Assembly (NCBI RefSeq): GCF_014697615.1
Contig: NZ_JACJSD010000006.1
Location: 124,001 to 188,000, forward strand
Reading direction: 5' to 3'
Origin: Nostoc sp. FACHB-280
GTDB taxonomy: Bacteria; Cyanobacteriota; Cyanobacteriia; Cyanobacteriales; Nostocaceae
Length of the DNA stretch: 64,000 nucleotides
Shown: positions 19,723-28,989 of the stretch, piece by piece
Position numbering within the stretch: the stretch's first letter is position 1
How the letters are laid out: every line of letters starts with the position of its first letter
The notes under the pieces: model-generated
The model's database searches: none
Seen by the model: the letters and a program-made list of their open reading frames with translations, nothing else
Told to the model about the DNA's origin: nothing
Translations under genes and position numbers: made by a program

Positions 19723-20535
19723 ATGAAAAAATTAATTAAAGGTCTGCGTGAATTTAAATCTAGCTATTTTTCAACGCACCAAGAATTGTTTGAACAACTT
19801 TCACATGGTCAAAAACCCAGAGTACTGTTTATCACTTGTTCCGATTCACGTCTTGACCCAAATCTCATTACCCAAGCCCAGGTTGGTGAATTATTCGTTA
19901 TCCGCAATGCAGGTAATATTATTCCTCCTTATGGCGCAACTAATGGCGGTGAAGGCGCAACTATTGAATATGCAGTTCAAGCTTTAGGAATTCAACAAAT
20001 TATTATCTGTGGCCACTCTCATTGCGGCGCGATGAAAGGACTCATGAAATTACAAAGTCTGAGAGAAGATTTGCCACTTGTTTATGATTGGCTTAAGTAT
20101 GCAGAAGCAACTCGTAGGTTAGTTTTAGACCACTACAGTCATTACCAGTCTGAAGAATTGTTAGAAATCATGATTGCGGAAAACGTTCTCACGCAAATTG
20201 AGAATTTACGGACATATCCAGTCATTCACTCCAAGCTTTACCAAGGCCAACTGAAAATTTATGCGTGGGTTTATCACATCGAGTCAGGAGAAGTTTTAGC
20301 ATACGATCCTCATAAACACGCTTATGTCTTACCTCAAAGCCAAATTGCAGAGTCAGACACAGAAGAAGCCATCCTCAATCCATTTCCCAATTGTGATGTG
20401 GCAATTCGTTCCCAGCAAGCCGATGTCACACAAGCTCAGGAATTTACAATAGCTGCATCTGAAAACTTCCCGATGCCACGCCTTTCTCCAGAGCAAAGAG
20501 ATCGAATTTATCGAGGTTCCAGCCAGTCCAATTAA
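19723..20535 (+). CDS. ccaA: Beta-carbonic anhydrase, carboxysomal CcaA type
   Basis: The 270-aa enzyme interconverts CO2 and bicarbonate; CcaA-type enzymes act inside beta-carboxysomes, supplying CO2 to Rubisco. Zinc ligands Cys39 (CSDSR, with the Asp41/Arg43 dyad), His98 and Cys101 (GHSHCGA) are intact. The region after ~200 (YQGQLKIYAWVYHIESGEVLAYDP) and the extreme C-terminal RDRIYRGSS match the cyanobacterial CcaA extension, which in characterised homologues contacts the CcmM scaffold. ATG 19723 gives zinc-ligand positions equal to those I recall for Synechocystis CcaA; a TTG two codons upstream is less likely. No ccm genes are adjacent, as is usual for ccaA. Confidence 0.93.
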   Translation: MKKLIKGLREFKSSYFSTHQELFEQLSHGQKPRVLFITCSDSRLDPNLITQAQVGELFVIRNAGNIIPPYGATNGGEGATIEYAVQALGIQQIIICGHSHCGAMKGLMKLQSLREDLPLVYDWLKYAEATRRLVLDHYSHYQSEELLEIMIAENVLTQIENLRTYPVIHSKLYQGQLKIYAWVYHIESGEVLAYDPHKHAYVLPQSQIAESDTEEAILNPFPNCDVAIRSQQADVTQAQEFTIAASENFPMPRLSPEQRDRIYRGSSQSN

Positions 20536-21257
20536 TCTTGGCTCTTATAAATATTCTGGCTTTATAGCGGTGTGCCACACAAACTAGTGACGTGTTTCAA
20601 GATATGTGGTGTAAAGGTTTTGGATACATACACCGTTTGACTGATACTCACGCGAAGTCCTTATACCCTTACACCCTTGCTCAAACCCTTGATTTTTCCT
20701 CCTTGCGTAAGTTTTATGGTATTTAACCAAGATAAGTGGGTAATGACTAATGACAGTCTCAACCGCAAAAATTGCCAATTCAATGCCACTGAATCTTGGT
20801 AATTAAATTACCTCTCTCTAAATCAAGTATTTACACGTATCTCAATAAATTACTCATATTAGAAATTCTATTTAACTTGTAAAAAACTCGGCTACCTCTC
20901 AGGTGAGTGGTTACTACTAGATTCTGAGTTCATTTAGAGTGAGAACCAAAATGCCTAACCTTGGTAAATTTTAGCCATGAACTATGACTAATAAGTTCAT
21001 TAATTTTTGATATTTTAACTATCTGCTGATGGCAACAAGCGTAAGAGTTCTTCAGTGCATACTTACTCATTACTGTAAATAGTCCAGTAATAAATTTATT
21101 AAGTATTCTCTACGCAATTCCGAACAAATTTTACTCAATCTTCAACGACAAACCACTGACATTAAAAGAGACTAAAGAGAAAATTGAAATCAGGTGCAAC
21201 AAAATGCGGCACAACATCATTGTTATCCAAAAAGCCAGGGACTCTGACTGATTTCTT
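20536..21257. other. Intergenic region with dispersed repeat
   Basis: From about 20600 to 20712 lies a member of the TTACACC-core repeat family (GGTGTAAAGG, then CCCTTACACCC, ending TTGCGTAAG). The minus-strand 64-codon frame over it is a product of the repeat, not a gene. From 20712 to 21257 I see no gene, RNA or repeat; the segment is AT-rich and probably holds the promoter of the next glycosyltransferase gene. Confidence 0.5.
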
Positions 21258-22529
21258 ATGCGGATATTAATTTACTCCTACAACTACTATCCAGAACCAA
21301 TTGGTATTGCCCCGTTGATGACGGAATTAGCAGAAGGACTGGCCAAGCGAGGGCATGAAGTGCGCGTCGTCACCGCTATGCCAAATTATCCTGAACGCCA
21401 AATTTACGAGGGTTATCGGGGCAAATTCTACCTAAATGAGTACAAAAATGGTGTTCAAATCCAACGCAGTTATGTTTGGATTCGGCCACAACCGAATCTG
21501 TTGGATCGGATAATGCTTGATGCTAGTTTTGTTGTTACAAGTTTTTTACCTGCTTTATTCGGATGGCGGCCAGATGTGATTTTATCCACGTCCCCGTCTC
21601 TACCTGTATGCGTACCTGCGGCTTTACTTGGATGGTTACGCGCTTGCCCTGTAGTATTGAACCTTCAAGATATCCTACCAGAAGCAGCTGTTCATGTTGG
21701 ACTACTGAAAAATAAATTGCTCATCAAAGTATTTGCTGCATTAGAAAAATTTGCTTACCATTCAGCTACAAAAATTAGCGTCATTGCTGATGGGTTTGTC
21801 GAAAATTTGCTATCTAAGGGTGTAGCAGCAGAGAAAATCGAGCAAATTCCGAACTGGGTTGATGTCAACTTCATTCGTCCTTTACCTAAAGAAAATAATC
21901 CCTTCCGTAATACACACAATCTCAACGGTAAGTTTGTCGTTCAATATTCGGGCAACATTGCCCTCACTCAAGGTTTAGAAACCGTCATTCAGGCAGCGGC
22001 GGCACTACGAGATATCACCGACATTGCTTTTGTAATTGTGGGTGAGGCTAAAGGTTTAAAAAGATTACAACAGTATTGTTTAGAATGCGGCGCAGATAAT
22101 GTGTTGTTACTGCCATTTCAACCGCGTGCAGAACTACCACAAATGTTGGCAGCGGCTGATGTTGGTTTAGTTGTGCAGAAAAAGAATGTGATTTCTTTCA
22201 ATATGCCATCCAAAATCCAGGTTTTGCTGGCTAGTGGCCGAGCAATCGTCGCCTCCGTTCCCGAAAATGGTACCGCAGCCAGAGCCATCAGACAAAGCGG
22301 TGGTGGGGTTATTGTTCCACCAGAAGATGCCCAAGCTTTGGCCGCATCTATTTTAGAACTTTACAAACATCCGGAAAAGGTAAAAACTCTAGGCTATAAC
22401 AGCCGTCAGTATGCGATGGAGCAGTACGCTTTTGAGCAAGCCTTAAATCACTATGAGGCTTTGTTTGAATCAGTGACTTCTGATAATCAAGTAATTGAAG
22501 CCAAGGTTGTTTCCAAACAAGAGGTGTAA
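21258..22529 (+). CDS. GT4-family glycosyltransferase (WcaI-like)
   Basis: A 423-aa GT-B fold enzyme. The N-terminal half (YNYYPEPIGIAPLMTELAEGLAKRGHEVRVVTAMPNYP) binds the acceptor and resembles the WcaI/colanic-acid branch. The C-terminal half has the nucleotide-sugar site, with YSGNIALTQGLETVI and NMPSKIQVLLASGRAIVASVPENGTAA, where the usual ExxxxxxxE motif is not obvious. It probably acts at the cytosolic membrane face in exopolysaccharide or lipopolysaccharide assembly. It is isolated from other sugar genes here; the sugar transferase at 36238 could serve the same polymer but is 14 kb away. Donor and acceptor are unknown. Confidence 0.87.
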   Translation: MRILIYSYNYYPEPIGIAPLMTELAEGLAKRGHEVRVVTAMPNYPERQIYEGYRGKFYLNEYKNGVQIQRSYVWIRPQPNLLDRIMLDASFVVTSFLPALFGWRPDVILSTSPSLPVCVPAALLGWLRACPVVLNLQDILPEAAVHVGLLKNKLLIKVFAALEKFAYHSATKISVIADGFVENLLSKGVAAEKIEQIPNWVDVNFIRPLPKENNPFRNTHNLNGKFVVQYSGNIALTQGLETVIQAAAALRDITDIAFVIVGEAKGLKRLQQYCLECGADNVLLLPFQPRAELPQMLAAADVGLVVQKKNVISFNMPSKIQVLLASGRAIVASVPENGTAARAIRQSGGGVIVPPEDAQALAASILELYKHPEKVKTLGYNSRQYAMEQYAFEQALNHYEALFESVTSDNQVIEAKVVSKQEV

Positions 22530-23013
22530 CTCATACAAGCTGACTATGGTCAAAAGTCGATGATGACTTACCCAAAAATTTGGGTGCGTAATTAATGTTC
22601 ATACGCCTGCAAGCTGCAAATTGCATAGTTGAGACTGTCATTAGTCATTTGTCCCTTGTGCTTTTAGAATACAAATGACCAATGACACACCATCAAATCT
22701 GGGTGCTGGCTGTGGGCAATAAGAAATTTGGCAGAATCATAACTTACTCATCCGCAAGATAGAATCTTGAGTATTCTCAGATTTTAATGGGGAGATAATT
22801 CGCTACAATTCTTGGTAAAAATTTATTGCTTGATTGGTGATCAGACTAGAGCTTGTAGCTATTTAGTCTGATTTTTAGTTACAACCCAAACAGCTAATTT
22901 GGAACTAACTGCATTAACAGGTGTTTTTTTGTTAGTATTCAAAAAAACAGTTGTTGTTCAATTGTTGTTGGTGAGTAATTATAAAATAAAAGGGATCAAG
23001 CACCTGAGGTTTA
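22530..23013. other. Intergenic region with inverted repeat
   Basis: Arms GTCATTAGTCATTTGT (22637-22652) and ACAAATGACCAATGAC (22671-22686) are complementary at 15 of 16 positions. Similar words (GACCATTGATGATTGACCATTGACAAAT) recur at 24073-24100, so this is another dispersed palindromic repeat. The rest shows no gene. The rsfS promoter must lie in the 3' part. Confidence 0.5.
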
Positions 23014-23475
23014 ATGTCTGATTATATCCAAGGAAATCTCCCATTACAGTCTGTGTCGGAGAAAAACAGTCCACTCAAAAGCCTAGATGGAGGGATAAAA
23101 GATTTGAGTGGGCAATTAGCTATAACTGTTGCTGACGCAGCGTCAGATCGCAAAGCAGGAGATATTTTGGTACTGAGAGTAGCCGATGTATCTTACCTAG
23201 CAGATTATTTTGTGATGTTGACTGGTTACTCTAGGGTGCAAGTCAGGGCGATCGCTCAAGCAATAGAAGATAAAGTCGAAACGGAATGGCAACGTCGCCC
23301 TCTACGCACAGAAGGCAAAGCGGAAGGCAGTTGGGTGTTACAAGATTACGGTGATGTAATTGTTCACATCATGATGCCCAAGGAACGAGAGTTTTATAAT
23401 TTAGAAGCGTTCTGGGTCAATGCCGAACGTATTGCTGTTCCAAACGCCGATGAGGGTGGGGGTAAGCCAATATGA
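23014..23475 (+). CDS. rsfS: Ribosome silencing factor RsfS (Iojap family)
   Basis: The 153-aa protein has a ~30-residue variable N-terminus followed by the Iojap/RsfS domain: [66 protein letters not shown] and FYNLEAFW. RsfS binds uL14 on the 50S subunit and blocks subunit joining when nutrients are short. ATG 23014 follows a gap without a strong Shine-Dalgarno. The stop overlaps the ATG of the CGLD27 gene (ATGA), so the two are translationally coupled. No nadD is visible upstream, unlike in many other bacteria. Confidence 0.92.
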   Translation: MSDYIQGNLPLQSVSEKNSPLKSLDGGIKDLSGQLAITVADAASDRKAGDILVLRVADVSYLADYFVMLTGYSRVQVRAIAQAIEDKVETEWQRRPLRTEGKAEGSWVLQDYGDVIVHIMMPKEREFYNLEAFWVNAERIAVPNADEGGGKPI

Positions 23476-23972
23476 TGAGGTCTTCGGTGTCCAATTGTCC
23501 GGTTCCTACAGACCAACAACCACTGAATGAGTACGAAGAATTAAAAACTTCCTGGCTGTTTCGTGATTGCACTTTAAATTGGCGAGAATATCTCACAAAT
23601 ATTGCTTGGATTTGGGGTTTGTCTTGGCTGGTTTCTGGCCCCGTAGCCGCAGCCAGCTTTCCGCCACAAAAATATGCTGCCCATTTTGTCTTGTGTGGAG
23701 CCGCAGGGGCAAGTCTGGGAGTAATTTTTGTTTTATTACGTATGTACTTAGGGTGGCGTTATGTGCGCGATCGCCTCTACAGCACGGCTGTATTTTATGA
23801 AGAGTCAGGCTGGTATGATGGTCAAACCTGGATTAAACCCCAAGAGGTTTTGGCGCGCGATCGCTTAATTGTCACCTACGAAATTAAGCCAATTCTGCAA
23901 AGGTTACAATTTACCTTTGCTGGCTTGGCGGGAATGTACCTAATTGGTACTATAGTTTGGCATTTGTTTTAA
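23472..23972 (+). CDS. CGLD27-family membrane protein (DUF1230)
   Basis: The 166-aa protein contains two hydrophobic segments ([18 protein letters not shown] and [23 protein letters not shown]), a conserved soluble middle ([25 protein letters not shown]) and a C-terminal helix ([16 protein letters not shown]). This is the CGLD27 family, conserved in cyanobacteria, algae and plants, implying a photosynthesis- or thylakoid-related role. The precise function is not known to me. The gene overlaps the rsfS stop by four bases. Confidence 0.85.
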   Translation: MMRSSVSNCPVPTDQQPLNEYEELKTSWLFRDCTLNWREYLTNIAWIWGLSWLVSGPVAAASFPPQKYAAHFVLCGAAGASLGVIFVLLRMYLGWRYVRDRLYSTAVFYEESGWYDGQTWIKPQEVLARDRLIVTYEIKPILQRLQFTFAGLAGMYLIGTIVWHLF

Positions 23973-24124
23973 ATAGTCCACAGTCAAGAGGAGCTAGTGC
24001 GTTGGGTGGCGATGCCCACTTGCTCACTGGCGTTCAAAAGTCCATAGTCATCAAGTCTATAATTAGCCTTTTGACCATTGATGATTGACCATTGACAAAT
24101 ATAAAAAGAGATAGATTTTAACCC

Positions 24125-25078
24125 ATGACAATGGGAAAACGAACTCAAGCCACAGTACTGGAAGTCCGGTTACTCAGGGAAGGCATTATAGAATCACGCC
24201 ATGTAGTCCAAGCTGCTGTATGTGATGACAGAGGCCGGGTTTTATCCGTTGCGGGTAACGCAGAAACAGCAACATTTGTCCGTTCAGCACTCAAACCCTT
24301 TCAAGCACTAGCTGTCACCACAACCGGTACCCTAGAACGCTACGATCTGAGCGATCGCGATTTAGCAATTATTGCTAGTTCCCATAAAGGCACAATAGAG
24401 CAAGTCAGACAGGTATTTAACATCCTTTGGCGTGCGGATATTGATCCAACTGCTCTTCAATGCCCGATTCCAGAAGGTAAACGCAGTCCCCTGGAATATA
24501 ATTGCTCTGGTAAGCACGCCGGAATGTTAGCTGTTTGCCAGCAACGCCATTGGCCTGTAAATAACTATTTAGACCGCAAACACCCCATACAGCAGTTAAT
24601 TTTGACGAAAATTGCCGAGTTACTGCGAATGCCTGCGGAGGAATTTATCAGCGCCCATGATGACTGCGGCGCACCAACTTATCTTATGCAGCTGGGACAA
24701 ATGGCATCTTTATATGCCCTACTAGCCGCAAGTAGCAATTTGGATATGGAGCGCATTGTCCGGGCGATGATTCATCACCCTAGCTTGGTTGCTGGTGATG
24801 GCGAGTTTGATACCGAACTGATGCGTTTAGCAGCAGGAGAAGTAGTCAGTAAAGCAGGTGCTGAAGGTGTACAGTGTATTGGCAGACTTGGCGAAGGGAT
24901 GGGACTCGCAATCAAAGTGATGGATGGGGCAAAACGCGCTAAATATGCTGTCGCTATTCACTTATTGCAACAAATGGGTTGGATTAGCCCCAGCGCCGCA
25001 GAAACCCTCGCAGAAAGGTTTATGACCTTCGGCAAATACAGGCGATTAGAAGTTGTTGGAGAATTATCGCTGTTATAG
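24125..25078 (+). CDS. Asparaginase (AsnA-II-like family)
   Basis: The 317-aa protein matches the asparaginase family that is distinct from the AnsA/AnsB and Ntn types. Characteristic segments are RSALKPFQALAV, IASSHKGTIEQV, YNCSGKHAGMLA, HDDCGAPTYLMQL, MIHHPSLVAGDGEFDTELM and KAGAEGVQCIG. It should hydrolyse L-asparagine to aspartate and ammonia in the cytosol. The ATG at 24125 lies 150 nt after the CGLD27 gene, with a degenerate repeat between, so it may have its own promoter. Its stop is 46 nt before the initiator tRNA gene. Confidence 0.88.
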   Translation: MTMGKRTQATVLEVRLLREGIIESRHVVQAAVCDDRGRVLSVAGNAETATFVRSALKPFQALAVTTTGTLERYDLSDRDLAIIASSHKGTIEQVRQVFNILWRADIDPTALQCPIPEGKRSPLEYNCSGKHAGMLAVCQQRHWPVNNYLDRKHPIQQLILTKIAELLRMPAEEFISAHDDCGAPTYLMQLGQMASLYALLAASSNLDMERIVRAMIHHPSLVAGDGEFDTELMRLAAGEVVSKAGAEGVQCIGRLGEGMGLAIKVMDGAKRAKYAVAIHLLQQMGWISPSAAETLAERFMTFGKYRRLEVVGELSLL

Positions 25079-25124
25079 TTGTCAAACTCTGGACTTTGCG
25101 TTACACTAGAAAAGTCAAGAGCGA

Positions 25125-25447
25125 CGCGGGATAGAGCAGCCTGGTAGCTCGTCGGGCTCAACGAGTAAGAGTAACTAAACGCTTATCAGTTGTTCTTACA
25201 GTGGGCGGTACATGAAGAAACTCATGTGCGATTACCTGTCAAACTCGGGGAAGCCAATAGCGCGGTAATCCCGAACCAAGCTTCAGAAATGGAGAAGGTG
25301 TAGAGACTGGAAGGCAGGCACCCTAACGTAAAAAAGTCGAGGGTGAAGGGACAGTCCAGACCACAAACTGGTTAATCCAGGCAGTGAAAACTGTAGATGG
25401 TAAGCATAACCCGAAGGTCAGTGGTTCAAATCCACTTCCCGCCACCA
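25125..25447 (+). tRNA. Initiator tRNA-fMet(CAU), interrupted by a group I intron
   Basis: The exons are 25125-25158 and 25405-25447, joining to a 77-nt tRNA with encoded CCA. The acceptor stem CGCGGGA pairs with TCCCGC and leaves position 1:72 unpaired (C:C), an initiator hallmark. The anticodon stem carries the three consecutive G:C pairs (TCGGG/CCCGA) and the joined loop is CTCATAA, anticodon CAT. The T arm GTGGTTCAAATCCAC is intact. The boundary is ambiguous by the shared dinucleotide CA; only cutting after U33 leaves a U-ended 5' exon and a G-ended intron, as group I splicing needs. The gene would be unusable without splicing. Confidence 0.95.
25159..25404 (+). ncRNA. Group I self-splicing intron (246 nt) in tRNA-fMet
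   Basis: The insert between U33 and C34 holds recognisable group I core elements in order: AAACTCGGGGAA, GTAATCCCGAACCAAGC, GAAGGTGTAGAGACTGGA, CACCCTAACGT...GAGGGTGAAGGGACAGTCC, and a terminal G. The order and words closely parallel the well-known cyanobacterial tRNA-Leu(UAA) intron. A plausible P1 pairs exon GCU with GGC in the GTGGGCGG tract, capped by the GTAAGA/TCTTAC stem. No ORF lies inside. Introns at tRNA-fMet are known from other cyanobacteria, some with an endonuclease ORF inside; here the ORF is outside. Confidence 0.93.
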
Positions 25448-25460
25448 AATTAAAAATAAA

Positions 25461-25500
25461 ATAAAACTCTGTGGTGTAAAAGCTACAGAGTTTTATTTTA
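25461..25500 (+). terminator. Hairpin terminator after tRNA-fMet
   Basis: ATAAAACTCTGT (25461-25472) and ACAGAGTTTTAT (25485-25496) form a perfect 12-bp stem with a 12-nt loop, followed by TTTATTT. It lies 13 nt after the tRNA and just before the endonuclease gene, so it should end tRNA transcription and separate the two units. Confidence 0.8.
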
Positions 25501-25516
25501 TTTCAGGTGTTTGTTG

Positions 25517-25978
25517 ATGGAAACAAAGCTCAAAGGTGATATTGCAGAGCAAGCAGCTGTGCTTCATGCTCTCAAGTGTGGTTGGGGAGTGTTAAGACCA
25601 GTTGGCGATCGCTTACCTTACGATTTAGTATTTGATGTAGGGGGAAACTTCATAAAAATCCAAGTTAAATACGCTTGGTTAGCCGAGTCTTCTGGTAATT
25701 ATGTCGTCGATAATCGTCGTACAAAAACAAATCGGCGGCTAATGATTCGAGAAACATACAAGCCAACTGACTTTGATTTTGCGTTAGTGTATGTAGAACA
25801 GCTTGATTTGTTTTATGTCTTCCCGGTAGATGTCTTCATAGGATATGGTAGCGAAATCAACCTTGTGGAAGCTGAAAAAAGACAACGTAAGCCCCGTTCT
25901 GCACCGTATCGTAATGCTTGGGATTTAATTTTACAAGCAACCGTAAGTAAAGAAAATTGTGTACCTTCGCTTGTCTGA
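25517..25978 (+). CDS. PD-(D/E)XK homing endonuclease, I-Ssp6803I-like
   Basis: The 153-aa protein has KGDIAEQAAVLHAL (candidate catalytic Glu), RLPYDLVFDVGGNFIKIQVKYA, where Asp and the QVK triad give the modified PD-(D/E)XK site, and VVDNRRTKTNRR and KQRKPR-like basic DNA-contact segments. This matches what I recall of I-Ssp6803I, the tRNA-fMet intron endonuclease of Synechocystis. The ATG at 25517 follows AGGTG at a suitable distance; two upstream TTG codons are less likely. It starts 69 nt after the tRNA and beyond a terminator, hence outside the intron. It probably cuts intron-less tRNA-fMet alleles. All motif residues look intact. Confidence 0.85.
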   Translation: METKLKGDIAEQAAVLHALKCGWGVLRPVGDRLPYDLVFDVGGNFIKIQVKYAWLAESSGNYVVDNRRTKTNRRLMIRETYKPTDFDFALVYVEQLDLFYVFPVDVFIGYGSEINLVEAEKRQRKPRSAPYRNAWDLILQATVSKENCVPSLV

Positions 25979-26037
25979 TTCGCAAAGCAAGGTTTTGATC
26001 TATTCTGAAGAAAACCTTCCAAAAAGCTCGGAGAATC

Positions 26038-27501
26038 ATGGTTGTGAAGTTAGAACGACCTATTTTAGTGGGAGGATTAGGACTTTCCTTTTCCCTTTGG
26101 ATACTACAAAGCTGGGATGATTTTATAGTACAGCTAGGTGAATTTGGTTTATTGAGTACCCTAGCAGTTGGTGGTGGCTTGTGGTTATGGCAGCAAAATC
26201 GCCCAAAAGCAAGTTTAGAACCACTAGATTGTACACCTGTAGATCGGGCAACAGCCGAAAGTGCGATCGCCAAAGCCGAAGCAGTGATTAACCAACTCGC
26301 ACAAGAAGCAGAAAACCACACCTCACTAAATACACTGCGAGAACAATTAACTTACCTGTCGTTGGAGTTAGACAGACAAGAAATTAAAGTGGCTGTAACT
26401 GGCAGTAAAGCTGTAGGTAAAAGCAGTTTAGTTCAACTGTTGAATTCTAGTGCTTGGCAAGAAAAACAGCCAAAATTGCATTTGCAAGAAACAGCACCTT
26501 TGTTTCAGGAAACAACTGATAAGTCAGACGCAGCAGTTTTAGCAGAAGTCGCCAAATCTGATATTGTGCTGTTTGTCGTCAACGGTGACTTAACTCAAAC
26601 AGAACACCAAACCTTACAAAAATTAAAAGCAGCAAATCAGTCTACAATTCTGGTGTTTAACAAACAAGACCAGTATTTAGCTGATGAGCGTGCTAGTGTG
26701 TTGCTGTCATTACAACAAAGAATTCCCGGTAATGTGGTAGCAACTGCGGTATCTCCAGTTCCTATCAAGGTGCGGAAACATGAAACTGATGGTTCTGTAC
26801 AAGAATGGCTGGAACAACCAGCACCAGATATTACTCAACTCACACAGCAATTAAACGCAGTTTCGGCACAGCAAGGACAAAAGCTAGTCTGGACAACAAC
26901 TATGAGAAAAGCTGTGGCGCTGAAAGCTGAGGCAAAAAATTGCTTAAATCAAATTAGGTGCGATCGCGCTACTCCCATTATTGAACAATATCAATGGATA
27001 GCTGCGGCTACAGCCTTTGCTAACCCAGTACCCGCCTTAGATATACTGGCAACTGCCGCCATCAATGCTCAAATGGTTGTTGATTTAGGTAGTATCTATC
27101 AGCAGAAATTATCTCTAGAACAGGCACAAACTGTAGCTGGAACGATAGGAAGTTTGATGCTGAAGTTGGGTTTAGTGGAAATTTCGACAAAAGCCGTAAG
27201 TACCGTCCTGAAGAGTAACGCCATCACCTTTGTTGCTGGTGGTTTAGTGCAAGGTGTCAGTGCTGCTTATCTCACCAGAGTTGCAGGTTTGAGTCTCGTA
27301 GAGTATTTTGAGCAGCAAGAAATCGCATTAAACTCAGGAAATGCTTTAAATCTTGACACATTGCGCCAAACCTTACAAAAGGTATTTCAGCAAAATCAGC
27401 AGATGGCTTTTCTCCAAGGTTTTGTTAACCAAGGTGTGAAGCGTTTATTGCCACAAACACAGAAGCTTGTACTCAATGGTGTTGAGCAAGTTATTGGTTA
27501 A
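26038..27501 (+). CDS. DUF697-containing membrane GTPase
   Basis: The 487-aa protein starts with two hydrophobic segments (about 7-22 and 36-50), then a small GTPase domain with P-loop GSKAVGKS at 122-129, a DxxG-region replaced by acidic turns, and the base-specificity motif NKQD at 208-211. The C-terminal ~190 residues contain the DUF697 hydrophobic helices (DILATAAINAQMVVDLGSIY; GSLMLKLGLVEIS; FVAGGLVQGVSAAYLTRVAGLSL). It is probably a membrane-associated GTPase of the YcjF/Era-like group conserved in cyanobacteria; the process served is unknown. It follows the endonuclease gene by 59 nt and is closed by a terminator at 27522. Confidence 0.85.
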   Translation: MVVKLERPILVGGLGLSFSLWILQSWDDFIVQLGEFGLLSTLAVGGGLWLWQQNRPKASLEPLDCTPVDRATAESAIAKAEAVINQLAQEAENHTSLNTLREQLTYLSLELDRQEIKVAVTGSKAVGKSSLVQLLNSSAWQEKQPKLHLQETAPLFQETTDKSDAAVLAEVAKSDIVLFVVNGDLTQTEHQTLQKLKAANQSTILVFNKQDQYLADERASVLLSLQQRIPGNVVATAVSPVPIKVRKHETDGSVQEWLEQPAPDITQLTQQLNAVSAQQGQKLVWTTTMRKAVALKAEAKNCLNQIRCDRATPIIEQYQWIAAATAFANPVPALDILATAAINAQMVVDLGSIYQQKLSLEQAQTVAGTIGSLMLKLGLVEISTKAVSTVLKSNAITFVAGGLVQGVSAAYLTRVAGLSLVEYFEQQEIALNSGNALNLDTLRQTLQKVFQQNQQMAFLQGFVNQGVKRLLPQTQKLVLNGVEQVIG

Positions 27502-27521
27502 TTGGAAAGTTGATTAAAAAG

Positions 27522-27552
27522 GAGATAGTTATGATGTAACTATCTCTTTTTT
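27522..27552 (+). terminator. Rho-independent terminator after the GTPase gene
   Basis: GAGATAGTTA (27522-27531), a TGATG-type loop, then TAACTATCTC (27537-27546) and TTTTTTA. A 10-bp perfect stem plus U-run, 20 nt after the stop; the hairpin can also act for the convergent gene ending at 27596. Confidence 0.88.
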
Positions 27553-27595
27553 ATGGAAGAAATTTAACTTCTAACTAAACTCAGAGTTCCTGATA

Positions 27596-28324
27596 CTAGT
27601 TAACTGATTCCAGCAGAATTTTAGTTTGCTGTGTTGTCATTTGTTGTTTAGCAAACTCCAAAAAAGAATTCATAGCTTCTGTATAAGCTGTAAAAATTGA
27701 CTCTACTGCAAGTATAGCTTGCTGTCTTTGCTGATCATTTAGTTCTATTTGTTGAAAGAAACTCACAATATTGGGAGTATTAATATGGTGATGTTCTTCT
27801 TCGTGCAGATGACACATCCCAAAATAACGATATTCTTTACCTGTGATTGCTTTTAGTTCTAAAGCTACTGGCTGTGAGACATTAAAAAACACATTCGCTG
27901 TAGCTTCAGCAACTTGCATAGCTGCGAATTTCACAATCGGGTCTGCTTGGAAACTATGATGATGTAATTGATAACAGACATTGCGTGACTTCAAAGTAGC
28001 ATCACCAAAGCTAAATAACATTGCATCAGTTAATTTAGAACAATGATGTAGATCAAGCTTTTCTAAATCTTCTAACAACCATTGCCAATGAAAATGCTCT
28101 TCGTAGGTGTGTCGATTAAGTAAGGCTTGAACCTTGTTAGTCGTTGGTTCTTCGCGGAAAACATAGTTACACAATTCGCCAAAACCCATAGCCAAAGGCA
28201 CAATTAGTGGCGCAAAACAAAGCCTATCTTTGGGGTGGATACTTTGATTTTGCATAAAAGAGAATAAGGGCAATTGAGCAAACTCTTGCTTTTTGGTTTC
28301 GATTAATGCCAAAACTTGCTGCAT
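27596..28324 (-). CDS. Heme-oxygenase-fold (HDO/TENA-like) protein, probable metalloenzyme
   Basis: A 242-aa, almost entirely helical protein. Metal-ligand-like residues recur in helices: RHTYEEHFHWQWLLEDLEKLD, QVAEATANVFF and CHLHEEEHHHINTP. That spacing of Glu and His is typical of the heme-oxygenase-like diiron oxidase or TENA/PqqC fold, in which members oxidise or cleave small substrates. I cannot assign substrate or confirm two iron sites. The gene stands alone and is transcribed towards the GTPase gene. There is no signal peptide, so it is cytosolic. Confidence 0.6.
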   Translation of the reverse strand: MQQVLALIETKKQEFAQLPLFSFMQNQSIHPKDRLCFAPLIVPLAMGFGELCNYVFREEPTTNKVQALLNRHTYEEHFHWQWLLEDLEKLDLHHCSKLTDAMLFSFGDATLKSRNVCYQLHHHSFQADPIVKFAAMQVAEATANVFFNVSQPVALELKAITGKEYRYFGMCHLHEEEHHHINTPNIVSFFQQIELNDQQRQQAILAVESIFTAYTEAMNSFLEFAKQQMTTQQTKILLESVN

Positions 28325-28989
28325 ACTTTTGGTTACTGGTTCTAATTATGAAACTGCTATTTAACTGAATTCTAGTGAATAGGGAATCAAAAAATAGGGC
28401 AAGACATAAAGAACTCTTGTACATATACCTTGCATAGAGACAAACAGGTACATGACTAACAAAAGTTATTTTGCTAAATTTAAGCAGCCTATTAGGCTAT
28501 TTTTATTACTCGAAAGATGAGAAACTTTGGAAATTATTAATCTTTGGTGCGTTGATATCAGATGGTTATCAACATCTATCAAATTGAACTCAATGTTTAC
28601 TTTTCCGAAGTGAGTTTATAAGAAAAAATAAACAAAGTATTTATTTTTCCTATATCAATAACATTGAGGTTGCTTCAGTTGGTTGGTATCGGTATTCTAA
28701 ACTTTTTAAAAGAAAAAAGATACACCATTTGACCTAATTAAAATAAAATCCTTCTCCAGGCATAGATTTAATTTTTATAAAATCAATTTCGTTATAATTA
28801 CGGTTGTCAAATTATATATTTTAAGATATTTAAACATAAAAAGATTATTGATTAATAAATTCATCAGTGTCTGTAGAAAATTTCTTAAGTATTAGCCAGT
28901 AGATAGTAATAGCTGATGATACTGAGACTTAGAGAATGGGCAACCTAATTATAGGTATGTAGTTGGAAATTCTCACGATTCAGAAAATT
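28325..28989. other. Intergenic region, no gene seen
   Basis: This AT-rich divergent spacer of about 660 bp lies between the HDO-like gene and the sensor-kinase gene. I see no coding frame over 60 codons with good composition, no RNA gene and no obvious repeat. Promoters for both flanking genes are expected. Confidence 0.45.

Noticed and set aside
20584..20778. Minus-strand 64-codon frame
   Set aside because: It covers a dispersed TTACACC-core repeat and has no recognisable protein pattern.
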